This document shows, one piece after another, positions 53,601 through 62,044 of a stretch of DNA of 64,000 nucleotides; position 1 is the first letter of the stretch, and every line of letters begins with the position of its first letter. Location of the stretch: NCBI RefSeq assembly GCF_902498845.1, contig NZ_CABVLM010000017.1:1-64000 (forward strand), given 5' to 3'. The stretch is from Pseudoalteromonas rhizosphaerae. Lineage in GTDB: Bacteria > Pseudomonadota > Gammaproteobacteria > Enterobacterales > Alteromonadaceae. The position numbers were made by a program, and so were the translations under genes. The notes below the pieces were generated by a model that saw nothing but the letters and a program-made list of their open reading frames with translations, was not told the origin of the DNA and ran no database searches.

Positions 53601-54951
53601 TGTTATTGACCGTGTAGGTTTTCACAATGTTGGTAAAAACCAGCAACATGGTTTGATTGTAATGAGCATTGATGACGGTCAAGGTTTTGCAGATTTAGAT
53701 AACCAAGTTGACGCGCTCGTAGTAGTAATTAATGCAACTGAGCAAGCGCTTTCACATACAGTACCAACCGCTGCTGGGTTTGAATTACATCCAATACTTA
53801 AAAACAGCACCGATAGCAGTATGTCTGGAGTGAGTTTTACTGCCAGTGAAACCGACGGTACATTTACAGTCCCAGCTTATACAATCGCGGTATTTGTAAA
53901 ACCACAAGGCGAGAACCAAGGTGTAGGCTTAAGTGCGAATGCAACAGTGGGCGCGCCAGACGTAGTGCCTTTTGGCAGCACTACAGTATATGTGCGAGGT
54001 AGTTTAAATGATTGGGGCACAGCTGACAGCTTTGAGTATATGGGCAATGGTGAATACCGTATCGCTATTACTTTAACTGCGGGAGATTATGAATTTAAAA
54101 TTGCCTCTGAAGATTGGTCGAGTGTGGATTTTGGCGCGCTGTCTGATGCTGATAAAGCAGTGTTGGAAAATCAAACCGAGCCTTTAATGCGCAGTGGCGC
54201 GAATATGACCTTTAATGCCGCAATTGATGCAACTTATGTATTCTCGTTTGATGCCAGCGATAAAGACAATCCAACGCTGAGAATTTATAACGAAGAACGA
54301 TTCGTTGGCACGCCTGTATTTGTTCGTGGCAGCTTAAATGAATGGGGCACCAGTGATGAGTTAATCTATCAAGGTAAAGGCGTTTATACCTTTACTAAAA
54401 TTCTCAGTGTAGGTAGTTATGAATTTAAAATTGCTTCTGAAGATTGGGATACCGTTGATTATGGTTCCGGTGAAGCGGATGCAATCGTAACCGTTGCCGA
54501 AGATAAGTTATTAGCTGTTAAAGGCGCTAATATGACGATGGATGTTGCAACCGAGGGCGAATATCAGTTCATTTTTGATGCCAGTGATTTGAATGCACCC
54601 ACGCTGAGTGTATTTAATGCGCAAATGTTTGCAGACACTCAAGTTTACTTACGTGGCAGCTTAAATGGCTGGGGTACCGAAAACCCCCTAATCTATCAAG
54701 GGAATGCTATTTATAGTACATCACTTGATTTAGATGCCGGTGATTATGAGTTCAAAATAGCCTCTGAAGATTGGAACACTGTGGACTACGGCGGGGTAGG
54801 CGATGCACCAATAGTTAATATTAACGAGATAATGTTGCTTGAAGTGATAGGTGGCAATATAGCTCTGAGTATTACCGAATCAGGTAATTACACGTTTAAA
54901 GTGATTGGCCCAGATAAGGACAATATGAACCTACTTATTACTAAACAGTAG
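50641..54951 (+). CDS. pulA: Pullulanase-type alpha-1,6-glucosidase lipoprotein
   Basis: A 1436-residue surface or periplasmic lipoprotein (lipobox LLFGC, Cys22) that debranches alpha-glucans. Order of parts: short cysteine-rich linker (24-80), CBM41-like starch-binding domain (about 88-190), PUD/CBM48-type N domain (about 350-440), GH13 barrel (about 460-950) and a C-terminal beta domain. The GH13 residues are present: DVVYNH at 640-645, nucleophile Asp714 in FRFDVMGH, acid Glu743 in GEGWDF and Asp851 in SKHDN. Three repeats of about 110 residues end the protein, each opening VYVRGSLNxWG (near 1115, 1225 and 1334) and carrying YEFKIASEDW; these look like additional starch-binding modules. 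Cotranscribed with the TonB receptor. Confidence 0.92.
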   Translation: MNKITKLTHLLLAVSLTLLFGCGGSGSSDVKAGQALLTCDVPQVPNAAGTQCVAPEPISCDAPLFPDANNESCTSGYNPDLPDPVVFAGENEAVLFYKRDKNEGYEGYRLHSWNTDGCDAYAPPFDATDWANGHEYNGVDPNYGAYWIVTLKDGYTECANFIIHIGTEGSGKAHGDVDLTMPLMQDDERFVRMNFTFDGEPTVFEYPVEALGERPVAIDGASAHWIDLNTVLYKPSNELTQIIKLHSSAAADLVVDVDTGLNGETVELMATSLTDAQAAKVPHLTDWTAYQGNWDAATAKQLIKQQLVVAGYDAEGKLLEASFVQTAKALDALYTQGENDANEAMLGVHYNNNAIDVSVWAPTASNMMLNVFDADKAQVHSTAMTLDSNTGIWSVSLDSKYDRHYYRYAFDVYHPTTQAIESLWSTDPYSLNVSSNGLYSQLINLNDDDTKPQGWDEHSVPTITNPEDAIIYEGHVRDFSIRDTSVSAANQGKYLAFTELESIPMQHLKQLADKGLTHFHLLPVTDIGTIEEDADKRVEITDTLGKLCERIDDAADACKIENKNSIIAHLMQSYFPGSDDAQALASAMRDLDGFNWGYDPHHFIAPEGSYASSSEGVARVKETRAMVQSLQEIGLRVVLDVVYNHTTSSGIWEKSVFDKLVPGYYHRYSEITGDIERSTCCENTATEHVMMDKFVSDSLVILARDFGYDSFRFDVMGHMPKSSILAAREAVQAVDPDNYFYGEGWDFGEVANNRLFTQAKQADMAGSEVGTFNDRIREAVRGGAMFSNNPTDGNLADQDTLRLSLAGNLQNYILKDFKGNSAKGNSFSWNTQPTAYALDPADSINYVSKHDNETLWDQLQYKHATSMSIEQRVRAHNMALAIPLVSQGIPFMQLGADLLRSKSMDRDSYNAGDWFNAVDLTKENNNWNIGLPNAEKNQQEWPEIIKVSGNPQAAAQPQDIAYAGDVFQEFLAIRSSSPLFRLTTEQDVIDRVGFHNVGKNQQHGLIVMSIDDGQGFADLDNQVDALVVVINATEQALSHTVPTAAGFELHPILKNSTDSSMSGVSFTASETDGTFTVPAYTIAVFVKPQGENQGVGLSANATVGAPDVVPFGSTTVYVRGSLNDWGTADSFEYMGNGEYRIAITLTAGDYEFKIASEDWSSVDFGALSDADKAVLENQTEPLMRSGANMTFNAAIDATYVFSFDASDKDNPTLRIYNEERFVGTPVFVRGSLNEWGTSDELIYQGKGVYTFTKILSVGSYEFKIASEDWDTVDYGSGEADAIVTVAEDKLLAVKGANMTMDVATEGEYQFIFDASDLNAPTLSVFNAQMFADTQVYLRGSLNGWGTENPLIYQGNAIYSTSLDLDAGDYEFKIASEDWNTVDYGGVGDAPIVNINEIMLLEVIGGNIALSITESGNYTFKVIGPDKDNMNLLITKQ

Positions 54952-54972
54952 TGATCATATTTTCCTAAGCTT

Positions 54973-55006
54973 AAGCTGAGCATAACCCTGTATGCTCGGC
55001 TTTTTT
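54973..55006 (+). terminator. Terminator of the alpha-glucan operon
   Basis: AAGCTGAGCATA / TATGCTCGGCTT forms a 12-bp stem (one G-U pair) with an ACCCTG loop and a T6 tail, 21 bases after the pullulanase stop. Confidence 0.9.
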
Positions 55007-55078
55007 AGTGCCTACTTATTTAAAATTGCATTAAAAGGCTTAACCTGAACTCTGGTAAAGATTTTTAATGCACTGATT

Positions 55079-56404
55079 TTAAATGTTTTTATTTAACTTA
55101 AATTGTTTACGGCTATACATAAATAGCATGATGCCAGGAATGTATAAAATAACAGATAGCAGCAGCGTGTTTAGCCCCGCAGCATATACTAACCATAGTC
55201 CATAAATACTGGCACCAAAGCCCATCAGCTTAATAGCAACAGAAAGCTTTTTTGCAAAGGCTACTTTTACCATGTAAGCGGCCACTAAAAAGTAAGGCAC
55301 TAATATCATGGACGTAGAAACAAGAACTAAGGTGTTATAGCTTTTACCAGTAAATAAAATAAGCACTAAGCAAAGTTGAACAGTTAGGCTGGTTAAGGTC
55401 AGTGATGCAATAGATGTCCCATTGCTATTTTGTTGCTTAAATATGTTAGGAAATGCGCCATATTTGGCTGCGCTGTTAGGTACTTCTGCAGCATAAATAA
55501 TCCAACTTAAATAAGAGGCTAATACAGATACAATAAGTCCCGCGCTAATAATAACTTTACCACTGGTCCCTGTTATCATTGCCATAATGCCTGCCATTGA
55601 AGGGTTACTAAGCTCTGTAATATTGGCCTGACTCATTAACCCAAATGCCAACATAGTGATGGCTATATATAAAATTAGCGCAGCAATCACGCCTATAAAT
55701 GTGGCAAGGCCTATGTCTTTACGGTTTTTAGCTCGAGCGGAAAGGACTGCCGCACCTTCAATGCCAGTAAACACCCATAAAGTAATTAGCATAGTGTTTT
55801 TTACTTGTTCAATAAAATCAGTTTTCACGCTGACATTACTTTGATTTGCTTTAAATATTGCGGGGTCAAAGTACGCGTAAGCAAAGCCTATAAATAATAA
55901 TAAGGGTATCACTTTAGCTATGGTGCCAAGTAGGTTTACAAAAGAGGCTTGCTTAATGCCTCTAACAATAATGAAATGCACAGCCCATAAAATAATAGAT
56001 TCACCGATAAAGGCTGCAAAAGTATTACCATCGCCAAATAGAGTGCGTTCTGGGGTATCAATAAATGCACCTAAAGCAGCAAACGCCACAACTAAATAAC
56101 CAACAACACCAATGGTGGCACACAGCCAATAGCCCCATGCAGATAAAAATCCAGCAAGCTCGCCAAAACCTTCTCGGGCATAAATATAAATACCGCCATC
56201 AAGTTCAGGTTTAGCGCGAGAGAGTTGCAAAAAACATCCAGCAAGTAGCAAAATACCAACACCAGTAATAAGCCAGCCAACTAACACTGCATTTACGCCC
56301 GCAACTTCAGCCATATTTTGTGGCAAACTAAATATACCCGCACCCACCATGGCGCTAAATACCAGCGCGGTTAGCGCTACTAATCCAATTTTATTTTCTT
56401 TCAT
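55079..56404 (-). CDS. APC-family basic amino acid/polyamine-type permease
   Basis: A 441-residue membrane protein with about 12 hydrophobic segments. The opening SAMVGAGIFSLPQNMA near 18-33 and the GGIYIYAREGFGELAGFLSAWGYW segment near 70-93 place it in the basic amino acid/polyamine antiporter group (ArcD-like). It is the second gene of a unit with the homocysteine S-methyltransferase, 26 bases apart, under a MetJ-type operator. By analogy with E. coli mmuP-mmuM it may import S-methylmethionine or another methionine-related compound instead of arginine; this is inference from context. Confidence 0.82.
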   Translation of the reverse strand: MKENKIGLVALTALVFSAMVGAGIFSLPQNMAEVAGVNAVLVGWLITGVGILLLAGCFLQLSRAKPELDGGIYIYAREGFGELAGFLSAWGYWLCATIGVVGYLVVAFAALGAFIDTPERTLFGDGNTFAAFIGESIILWAVHFIIVRGIKQASFVNLLGTIAKVIPLLLFIGFAYAYFDPAIFKANQSNVSVKTDFIEQVKNTMLITLWVFTGIEGAAVLSARAKNRKDIGLATFIGVIAALILYIAITMLAFGLMSQANITELSNPSMAGIMAMITGTSGKVIISAGLIVSVLASYLSWIIYAAEVPNSAAKYGAFPNIFKQQNSNGTSIASLTLTSLTVQLCLVLILFTGKSYNTLVLVSTSMILVPYFLVAAYMVKVAFAKKLSVAIKLMGFGASIYGLWLVYAAGLNTLLLSVILYIPGIMLFMYSRKQFKLNKNI

Positions 56405-56429
56405 TTGACTGCTTATACTGTGTTAATTA

Positions 56430-57353
56430 CTAACCTTTTAAAGGCGCAAAGTGATGGTTTAATTGGGCTATATGCTCAGGTCCAATACCACAGCAACCTC
56501 CAATTAGGGTGGCGCCTTGTTGATGCCACTTTTTAGCCCACTCTAGATATGAAAGAGGGGTTAGATCTTCTCGTACTTCATCTAAACCTTCGTTAGCCGT
56601 AGCTTCTTTAGTTTGTGGTGCAAATGCATTCGCATACGCACCTATTTGTACGTGCTCTGCCTGCAGGTCTTTTAAAACATCTAAGGTTACGGTTAAAGCA
56701 TGCTCAATAACCTCTGGTTGGCAGCAGTTAAATAAAATGCCCGTTACCTTTGCATTTAGCATGGCAGTTACTGCATCTTTTACAGATTCTCCTGAGCGCA
56801 GAGTTGCTTGATTACTTGGTTGTTCATCTTCAAGGGTAAAAGCAACCCATACCGGTTTTTGGTTGTTGCAGATCTGGTTAATTAACGTGTTTATATCTAG
56901 CGCTTCTTGAATAAGGCTTTGCGTTTCTATTAGCCATAAATCAGCATAAGGCACTAAACCTTCGATTAAAGGCGTTGCGATACGACTAAGTTGATCAGCT
57001 TGGTATAAATCTGGACGATAAGAGCCAAACATAGGTGGTAAACTGGCTGCGATTTTAGTTCCTATATTATTTTGTATTACAGCGTCTTTTGCGGCTTGGC
57101 CAGCTGTTGCAGCAAGTGATTTGGCTGATTGTGCAAAGCGCTCTTCGCCAATGTGAAAAGGTACTAACGCATAGCTATTTGTGGTAATAATATTGGCACC
57201 ACTTTGAATAAAGTTACTGTGTGCTTGGGTTACTTTTTCAGGCGCCTCTATTATGGCAAGCGCAGACCACTCAGGCTGTTGAAAGGGAGCGCCAATGCGA
57301 GCGAGCTCTCGGCTCATGCCGCCATCAAGTAAAGTTAAGGTGTGAGTTGTCAT
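56430..57353 (-). CDS. Homocysteine S-methyltransferase (MmuM/BHMT family)
   Basis: A 307-residue zinc enzyme transferring a methyl group to homocysteine to form methionine. The zinc cysteines are Cys210 in LFNCC and Cys287-Cys288 in GGCCGIGP, the standard spacing of the family; LLDGGMSREL opens the protein. The methyl donor (S-methylmethionine, betaine or another) is not determined by sequence. It heads a two-gene unit with an APC permease. A MetJ-type operator 33-56 bases upstream supports a role in methionine supply. Confidence 0.9.
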   Translation of the reverse strand: MTTHTLTLLDGGMSRELARIGAPFQQPEWSALAIIEAPEKVTQAHSNFIQSGANIITTNSYALVPFHIGEERFAQSAKSLAATAGQAAKDAVIQNNIGTKIAASLPPMFGSYRPDLYQADQLSRIATPLIEGLVPYADLWLIETQSLIQEALDINTLINQICNNQKPVWVAFTLEDEQPSNQATLRSGESVKDAVTAMLNAKVTGILFNCCQPEVIEHALTVTLDVLKDLQAEHVQIGAYANAFAPQTKEATANEGLDEVREDLTPLSYLEWAKKWHQQGATLIGGCCGIGPEHIAQLNHHFAPLKG

Positions 57354-57385
57354 TGCGCTTCCTCTGTATGAGATAATCTTGATGT

Positions 57386-57409
57386 GGATGTTTAGACGTC
57401 TATAAATCC
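57386..57409 (-). promoter_or_regulatory. MetJ operator (met boxes)
   Basis: AGACGTCT at 57394-57401 is a perfect 8-bp met box. The adjacent 8-mers GGATGTTT (57386-57393) and ATAAATCC (57402-57409) match the consensus at 5 and 4 of 8 positions, giving the tandem arrangement MetJ dimers need. It lies 33 bases upstream of the homocysteine S-methyltransferase start. No other element was seen in 57354-57568. Confidence 0.75.
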
Positions 57410-57568
57410 GATTGCGAGAATATAGAACACACGACCTGTTTAAACAACCCTTTGTGTTAATCTTTTAGGTTTATTGGCAATACTTCGTAATAGGTTAACA
57501 ATTTAGCTAAATTGCATTCAACTCAGTGATCACGTAATTTAAATGTTTAATCAAATTAAGAGTAAGCT

Positions 57569-58114
57569 ATGAGTACCCCTATTTTAAAAAGTGCTAAATT
57601 CGACTCTAAAGTAAAATCATACTGGGTAGTGCTTGGAGTTATCACTTGTGTATTGTGTTTGGTGGGAATTCCATTTATCCCATTCGTCGCTTTCATTATC
57701 TGGCTGGTGGCAGGGCGAATATTGGCTGCTATGTCAGCTAACTTATTGGAGCGAAAGCTAGTTGTTAAGCGCGGTGTATTTTTCAAAGAAGAAAAGTCCA
57801 TCCCACTTGAAAAAATAACTGACGTCGGGTTAAGCCAAGGCCCGTTGATGCGTTTATTTGGTTTGTATCGACTAAGCTTTGAAACCGCAGGTCAGTCTGG
57901 TCATGGCGCATTAGTATCGTTACTTGGGGTAGTTGATGCCAGTGAGTTTCGCGAGGCAATCTTAACTCAAAAAGATAATCTAACCGCACAGCAGCCAACT
58001 ACAAAATCGGCTGATCATGAACCACAAAGCCAAGTTGAGCTAATACGCGCACTTACTTACAGTGTGAAAAATATTGAACAAATGTTAGTGACAATGCTGG
58101 ATGATAAAAAGTGA
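57569..58114 (+). CDS. PH-domain (bPH2-type) membrane protein
   Basis: A 181-residue protein with two membrane segments (about 17-36 and 38-58) and a bacterial PH-like domain (bPH_2) after them, marked by RGVFFKEEKSIPLEKITDV near 68-86 and the LYRLSFETAG segment. The C-terminal 50 residues are polar and probably helical. Such proteins resemble YdbS/YdbT; function unknown. Confidence 0.8.
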   Translation: MSTPILKSAKFDSKVKSYWVVLGVITCVLCLVGIPFIPFVAFIIWLVAGRILAAMSANLLERKLVVKRGVFFKEEKSIPLEKITDVGLSQGPLMRLFGLYRLSFETAGQSGHGALVSLLGVVDASEFREAILTQKDNLTAQQPTTKSADHEPQSQVELIRALTYSVKNIEQMLVTMLDDKK

Positions 58115-58516
58115 GAACAGCTTTATATTATACTGTGTTGTTTAGGTTGTTCTCCCCCCACATTACAGTGCCTCTTAACCTCTTTGTGAATAAATCACGT
58201 AAAGATTTTTTGTACAAAAACCGTGACTATTAAGCAAATAAGTCATTATTTTTTGGGTGTGATAACGTAAGGCCAATATCTGAACTTTTTCATTAACAGC
58301 AAGGGTCTTCTTTTGTTTTAACCCTCCCAAAGTGTCTTATGCTATTAGCTCAGATTATCTCTAAACCTCTTGCTTTGTACCTTTTATGGGTGTAATTTAA
58401 AGCGGTTTTATCTGAAAAGGATGCAGCTTTATTAGGGGTCAAAGTAGTTGATTTCTAATAGGACTCTAATTTTGTAGCATATATTTGTGCTACACAAACA
58501 CATGGAGAGAAGTTAA
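58115..58516. other. Gene-free stretch
   Basis: About 400 A+T-rich bases between the PH-domain gene and the EamA transporter gene. A possible ribosome binding site (GGAGAG) precedes the EamA start. No RNA gene, repeat, operator or convincing short gene was recognised. Confidence 0.5.
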
Positions 58517-59431
58517 ATGGCTAGTAAAGAGTCAACCGCAGTAATTTGGATGTTGTCAGATTCATTTATCTTAAGTGTGATGTTACTAATCGGTGGTTTT
58601 TTAGGTAAAGCTATCAGCCCATTCCAAGTTGTCTTTTTGGTTAATGTAATTGCAGCTTGTGCGGCCATTATATTATTCTCGAAAGGTAAATGGGAAAATA
58701 TCAAACCCCAAAAAATGAAGCTACATATTTTCAGAGGACTGCTTGGTGTTAGTTCAACAATATGTTTGTTTTATGCTCTGCAATATCTAAGTTTAGCGGA
58801 AGTAACCGCGATTAACTTTTTTGTGCCACTTATAACGTCCATTTTGTCGGTGTTTATCTTTAGAGAAAAACCAAAAGCCTATGTCTATATGGCTATTATT
58901 TTGAATTTAGCTGGAGTGATGATGCTGCTTTCTCCAAAACTAATGGCGAGCCAAGTAACGCAGCAAAACCTCTATCTAGGATTGATCTTTGCACTGTCAG
59001 CGGTAGCTATTTTAGTCATTTATAATATTAATTTAAAGAGAATAGGCAATGCAGAGAAAGTTGTGCCTCAAATGGTTTTTGCTCCCCTCTATTCGGCGAT
59101 TATCTTATTACCCGTCGCTATTTTTGTCTGGAAACCTTTAGATACAAATAGTGCTCTACTAATTATGCTATATGGTGGGCTCCTTATTACTAAACTTGCA
59201 GCACGTTTTTTCGCTTTTAATAAAAGTGACTTATCTAAGCTAATGCCGCTTGAATATGCGCAAATTCTATTTTCTAGTATTTTGGGCTACATTTTTCTTC
59301 AACAAACTCAAACTTTATTGGGTATCACAGGCATTGTATTGATCGTGCTATCAAGTATCGCTCATGTTTTATTCATGCACTTTGAGAGGAATAGCGACAC
59401 TAAGAATATGAAAGGAATTACCAATGATTAA
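58517..59431 (+). CDS. EamA/DMT-family transporter
   Basis: A 304-residue inner-membrane protein with ten hydrophobic segments in two EamA repeats (about 12-138 and 152-286). FRGLLGVSSTICLFYALQYL near 73-92 and the EVTAINFFVPLI motif are characteristic. Members export amino acids or other small metabolites; the substrate is unknown. GGAGAG lies 9 bases before the ATG. Confidence 0.88.
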   Translation: MASKESTAVIWMLSDSFILSVMLLIGGFLGKAISPFQVVFLVNVIAACAAIILFSKGKWENIKPQKMKLHIFRGLLGVSSTICLFYALQYLSLAEVTAINFFVPLITSILSVFIFREKPKAYVYMAIILNLAGVMMLLSPKLMASQVTQQNLYLGLIFALSAVAILVIYNINLKRIGNAEKVVPQMVFAPLYSAIILLPVAIFVWKPLDTNSALLIMLYGGLLITKLAARFFAFNKSDLSKLMPLEYAQILFSSILGYIFLQQTQTLLGITGIVLIVLSSIAHVLFMHFERNSDTKNMKGITND

Positions 59432-59447
59432 AGTCGTAACGCAAAAA

Positions 59448-59478
59448 TTCCGGCGATCGAGTGATCGCCGGGCTGTTT
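59448..59478 (+). terminator. Terminator of the EamA gene
   Basis: CCGGCGATC / GATCGCCGG (loop GAGT) with flanking bases forms a G+C-rich 9-bp stem followed by GCTGTTTTA. The convergent phoD gene ends about 40 bases later. Confidence 0.75.
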
Positions 59479-59518
59479 TAATCTTTCATCTAAACATTTT
59501 TCCTAGCACCTAGAATCT

Positions 59519-61300
59519 TTACCCTTGTATTACTGGCTGACCTGCTAGCATACGTAGTTCTTTACTGCGCTCGGTTTGCATTTCGTATGAAGCGGTTTTA
59601 ATGCTGCTCACGTAATTCCACTTAGCGGTGGCTTGCTCTGGGGTAAAGGTCACGGTTAAGTAACCTCTATCGACTAAGTTGTTATAGATAAGATCATTGA
59701 CTAATAGTGCAATAACTTGCTCCATTTGTGCCGTAACTTCAGGTCCTTGTGTATTCAGCGCTAGGTATTCTTCAAGACCAGGCGAAGACACCGAAGAGGT
59801 AGCAAATTCTACACCGGCATTTTGTGACGCTGCAATTGGGTTTGCAGCATCAGTAACTAATTGCCCAGCCCAACCGTTATGAGTATCACCCGCTAAAACC
59901 ACTAAGTTCTTTTGTGCGGCAATGGCAGTACCAAGCAGCACTTCACGTTCGTAGGCGTAACCATCCCATGCATCTAAATTGTATGGTGCAGTAGTATCAA
60001 CTCGAGCGCGTTCGGCATCAGTAACACTTGGATCGCCTGCAAGCACGCGGCCTTTGATTTGTGCAAGTTCAGCAAATAATGCCGATGCTTGTGCTAATAA
60101 TGCATTTGTGTCGCCGCCATTTGCTTGACTTATTTGTAAGCTCACTAGTAGTTGCAGTACTTCAAACGGCAAATGCATTTTGGTCATCAGTACTTGTTGG
60201 CCAAGTACCTGCCATTTTGAGTTTGATGTTGTCATGCCATCAGTGAGCCATGTTAGCTGCTCATTGCCAAGTAATGCGCGCGATGGTGAGCTTAGTGCAT
60301 TTGCAAAATCACTTTGTCCTTGTGCACTGGTTAGGTCAAAATCAGCATAGCTTAGCTGTTCATCACGGGCGAGTACACGCGTGTCTAGCATGTATAAAGA
60401 GACTAAATTACCAAACTCAAAGCGACGGTAAATTCGTTCTTTATCAGCTACATTACGAATTGGCATCCATTCAAAATAGGCCTGTAGGGCATGTAGCTTA
60501 CGTTCGCTAAATTCACCTTCGCCTTCATTATGGTTTTCTGCGCCATTTCGCCATGTGTCATTGGTAATTTCGTGGTCATCCCACACAGTAATAAATGCAC
60601 AGTTACTATGCGCAGCTTGTAAGTTTGGATCAGTACGATAGTGGGCATAGCGGTTACGGTAATCAGCTAAGCTAATTATTTCGTCACTGTTATCTTCTGG
60701 CAGTAAACGGCCTAAAATACCAGCATCTTCAGTAGCGTAGCCATCATTGCCGTATTCATAGATGTAATCACCTAAATGCAATACAGCGTCTATGTCTGTT
60801 TGCTTGGCTATTTCACCATACACATGGAAAAAGCCTGCGGGGTAGTTGGCACACGATATAACAGCAAATTTCACTTTATCAATACTGCCTGTTGGTAGTG
60901 TTTTACCTGCACCAATAGGTGAGGTTTTGCCATTCGATTTAAAGCGATAATAGTAAGTGGTGTTGGCGTTTAAGCCTTGTAAGTCGACTTTTAAGGTGAA
61001 GTCTGTAGCTGCACTTATATGTGTTTCACCATTGTGGCTGATATTAGCAAAGTTAGGGTCGGTTGCTGCTTGCCATTGTACTTTAATGCTGGTGGTTGTT
61101 GGATCTAGAGGGGTTACACGAGTCCACAGAATTAGGCTGTCAGCTAATGGATCACCACTGGCAACACCATGAGCAAAGCTTACGTCAAGAATGTCGTCAT
61201 CTTCATCATCAAACCGACAAGCTGTTAATCCTAATGATAAAACGGCGACACCAAATCCTGCCGCCGAGGCTTTTAAAAAATTTCTTCGTGTAAACGTCAT
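59519..61300 (-). CDS. phoD: Alkaline phosphatase/phosphodiesterase PhoD, Tat-exported
   Basis: A 593-residue metallophosphoesterase. The N-terminus has a twin-arginine motif (TRRNFLK, Arg5-Arg6) followed by a hydrophobic stretch and LTAC, so it may also be a lipoprotein acylated at Cys28. The N-terminal beta domain starts FAHGVASGDPLADSLILWTRV near 43-63, and the catalytic domain carries SCANYPAGFFHVY, LHLGDYIYEYG, VWDDHEITND and LAGDTHNGW, with the metal ligands of PhoD. It releases phosphate from diesters and monoesters. A possible PhoB box lies upstream. Confidence 0.92.
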   Translation of the reverse strand: MTFTRRNFLKASAAGFGVAVLSLGLTACRFDDEDDDILDVSFAHGVASGDPLADSLILWTRVTPLDPTTTSIKVQWQAATDPNFANISHNGETHISAATDFTLKVDLQGLNANTTYYYRFKSNGKTSPIGAGKTLPTGSIDKVKFAVISCANYPAGFFHVYGEIAKQTDIDAVLHLGDYIYEYGNDGYATEDAGILGRLLPEDNSDEIISLADYRNRYAHYRTDPNLQAAHSNCAFITVWDDHEITNDTWRNGAENHNEGEGEFSERKLHALQAYFEWMPIRNVADKERIYRRFEFGNLVSLYMLDTRVLARDEQLSYADFDLTSAQGQSDFANALSSPSRALLGNEQLTWLTDGMTTSNSKWQVLGQQVLMTKMHLPFEVLQLLVSLQISQANGGDTNALLAQASALFAELAQIKGRVLAGDPSVTDAERARVDTTAPYNLDAWDGYAYEREVLLGTAIAAQKNLVVLAGDTHNGWAGQLVTDAANPIAASQNAGVEFATSSVSSPGLEEYLALNTQGPEVTAQMEQVIALLVNDLIYNNLVDRGYLTVTFTPEQATAKWNYVSSIKTASYEMQTERSKELRMLAGQPVIQG

Positions 61301-61345
61301 TGCTCTGTACCGCTAAATTTAAAAGTAAGAGCTTATCCGACCAGT

Positions 61346-61363
61346 ATGACTTTTATGTGAAGC
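61346..61363 (-). promoter_or_regulatory. Weak candidate PhoB box upstream of phoD
   Basis: On the minus strand GCTTCACATAAAAGTCAT aligns to the 18-base Pho box (two CTGTCAT repeats 11 bases apart) with 10 of 18 matches: the second half (AAGTCAT) is good, the first (GCTTCAC) only keeps TCA. It lies 46 bases from the phoD start, a sensible place, but the match is too weak to be sure. Confidence 0.35.
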
Positions 61364-61379
61364 TGTTATGCCAATTGCA

Positions 61380-61724
61380 TTAAAATACTTGGCAAACCTG
61401 TTCTGCATTACAGGTAATAACGGTGACGTTTTCATAACCAACGCGGGTAAGTGCTTCAGCGCTTAATGTTGCGCGTGCGCCACTGGCGCAGTGTAAGTAA
61501 ATTGGCCGAGCTGGGTCTTTTTCGATTTCCATTAACTTCATTTCTAGTAAACCTCGGGGAATATTAATTGCGCCGATAGCTGCTTTTGCCGCATGTTCGG
61601 CGGGTTCACGTACGTCAATTAATAGCCCTTTGTTGCCAGCAATTTCTTGCTTGGCCTGTGTAGCCTCAATGCGGCGTTGATTTGGCGTAATTATTTTCAT
61701 TAGATCTGGGATTGAAGTAAGCAT
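61380..61724 (-). CDS. Rhodanese-domain protein
   Basis: A 114-residue single-domain rhodanese. The active-site loop is HCASGAR with Cys79, which carries a persulfide during sulfur transfer; LIDVREPAEHAAKAAIGAINIPRG near 35-58 is the usual N-terminal signature. It starts one base after the stop of the DUF2892 gene. Together the two match the rhodanese and membrane parts of E. coli YgaP, here as separate genes. Confidence 0.88.
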   Translation of the reverse strand: MLTSIPDLMKIITPNQRRIEATQAKQEIAGNKGLLIDVREPAEHAAKAAIGAINIPRGLLEMKLMEIEKDPARPIYLHCASGARATLSAEALTRVGYENVTVITCNAEQVCQVF

Positions 61725-61725
61725 G

Positions 61726-61914
61726 TTATTCCTCGAAACCTAGTTTTTTTAAAAGAGTGATCATCGGGCACCATTTACTAAATGCTGATTGAATTAAGTT
61801 TAGAGCAATAAACACTGTAAACCAAATCCACAATGGATCATGAAATTGCTGTAGTAACAATGATATGCAAATCATTACACCTGCTATCAAGCGAAGAGCA
61901 TCGTTTAGTTTCAC
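61726..61914 (-). CDS. DUF2892 inner-membrane protein
   Basis: A 62-residue protein with two membrane segments (about 7-21 and 27-43) and the conserved SKWCPMITLLKKLGF ending of DUF2892. In YgaP this domain forms the C-terminal membrane part that follows the rhodanese; here it is the upstream gene. It is divergent from the ArsR-family gene, with a 20-bp palindrome between them. Confidence 0.82.
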   Translation of the reverse strand: MKLNDALRLIAGVMICISLLLQQFHDPLWIWFTVFIALNLIQSAFSKWCPMITLLKKLGFEE

Positions 61915-61981
61915 GGTTAACCTTAGTAATAGTGACTGTTACTATTTAATATATTAGATAAAGCTACATTAGTAAATTATA

Positions 61982-62001
61982 ATATTAGACTTTTCTAATA
62001 T
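61982..62001. promoter_or_regulatory. Palindromic operator for the ArsR-family repressor (predicted)
   Basis: ATATTAGA (61982-61989) and TCTAATAT (61994-62001) are exact reverse complements around CTTT. The site lies between the divergent DUF2892-rhodanese unit and the ArsR-family gene, 44 bases from the latter start. A half-site TATTAGATA occurs at about 61951. A+T-rich TTAGA-N4-TCTAA palindromes are the kind used by BigR-type repressors. Confidence 0.6.
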
Positions 62002-62044
62002 AGCTAACTATAATCTGCTGTACTTTGAATATAAGAGTGGAACT

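Noticed and set aside
57354..57568. Possible SAM riboswitch before the homocysteine S-methyltransferase
   Set aside because: No kink-turn or multi-helix pattern was seen, and the perfect met box explains methionine control better.
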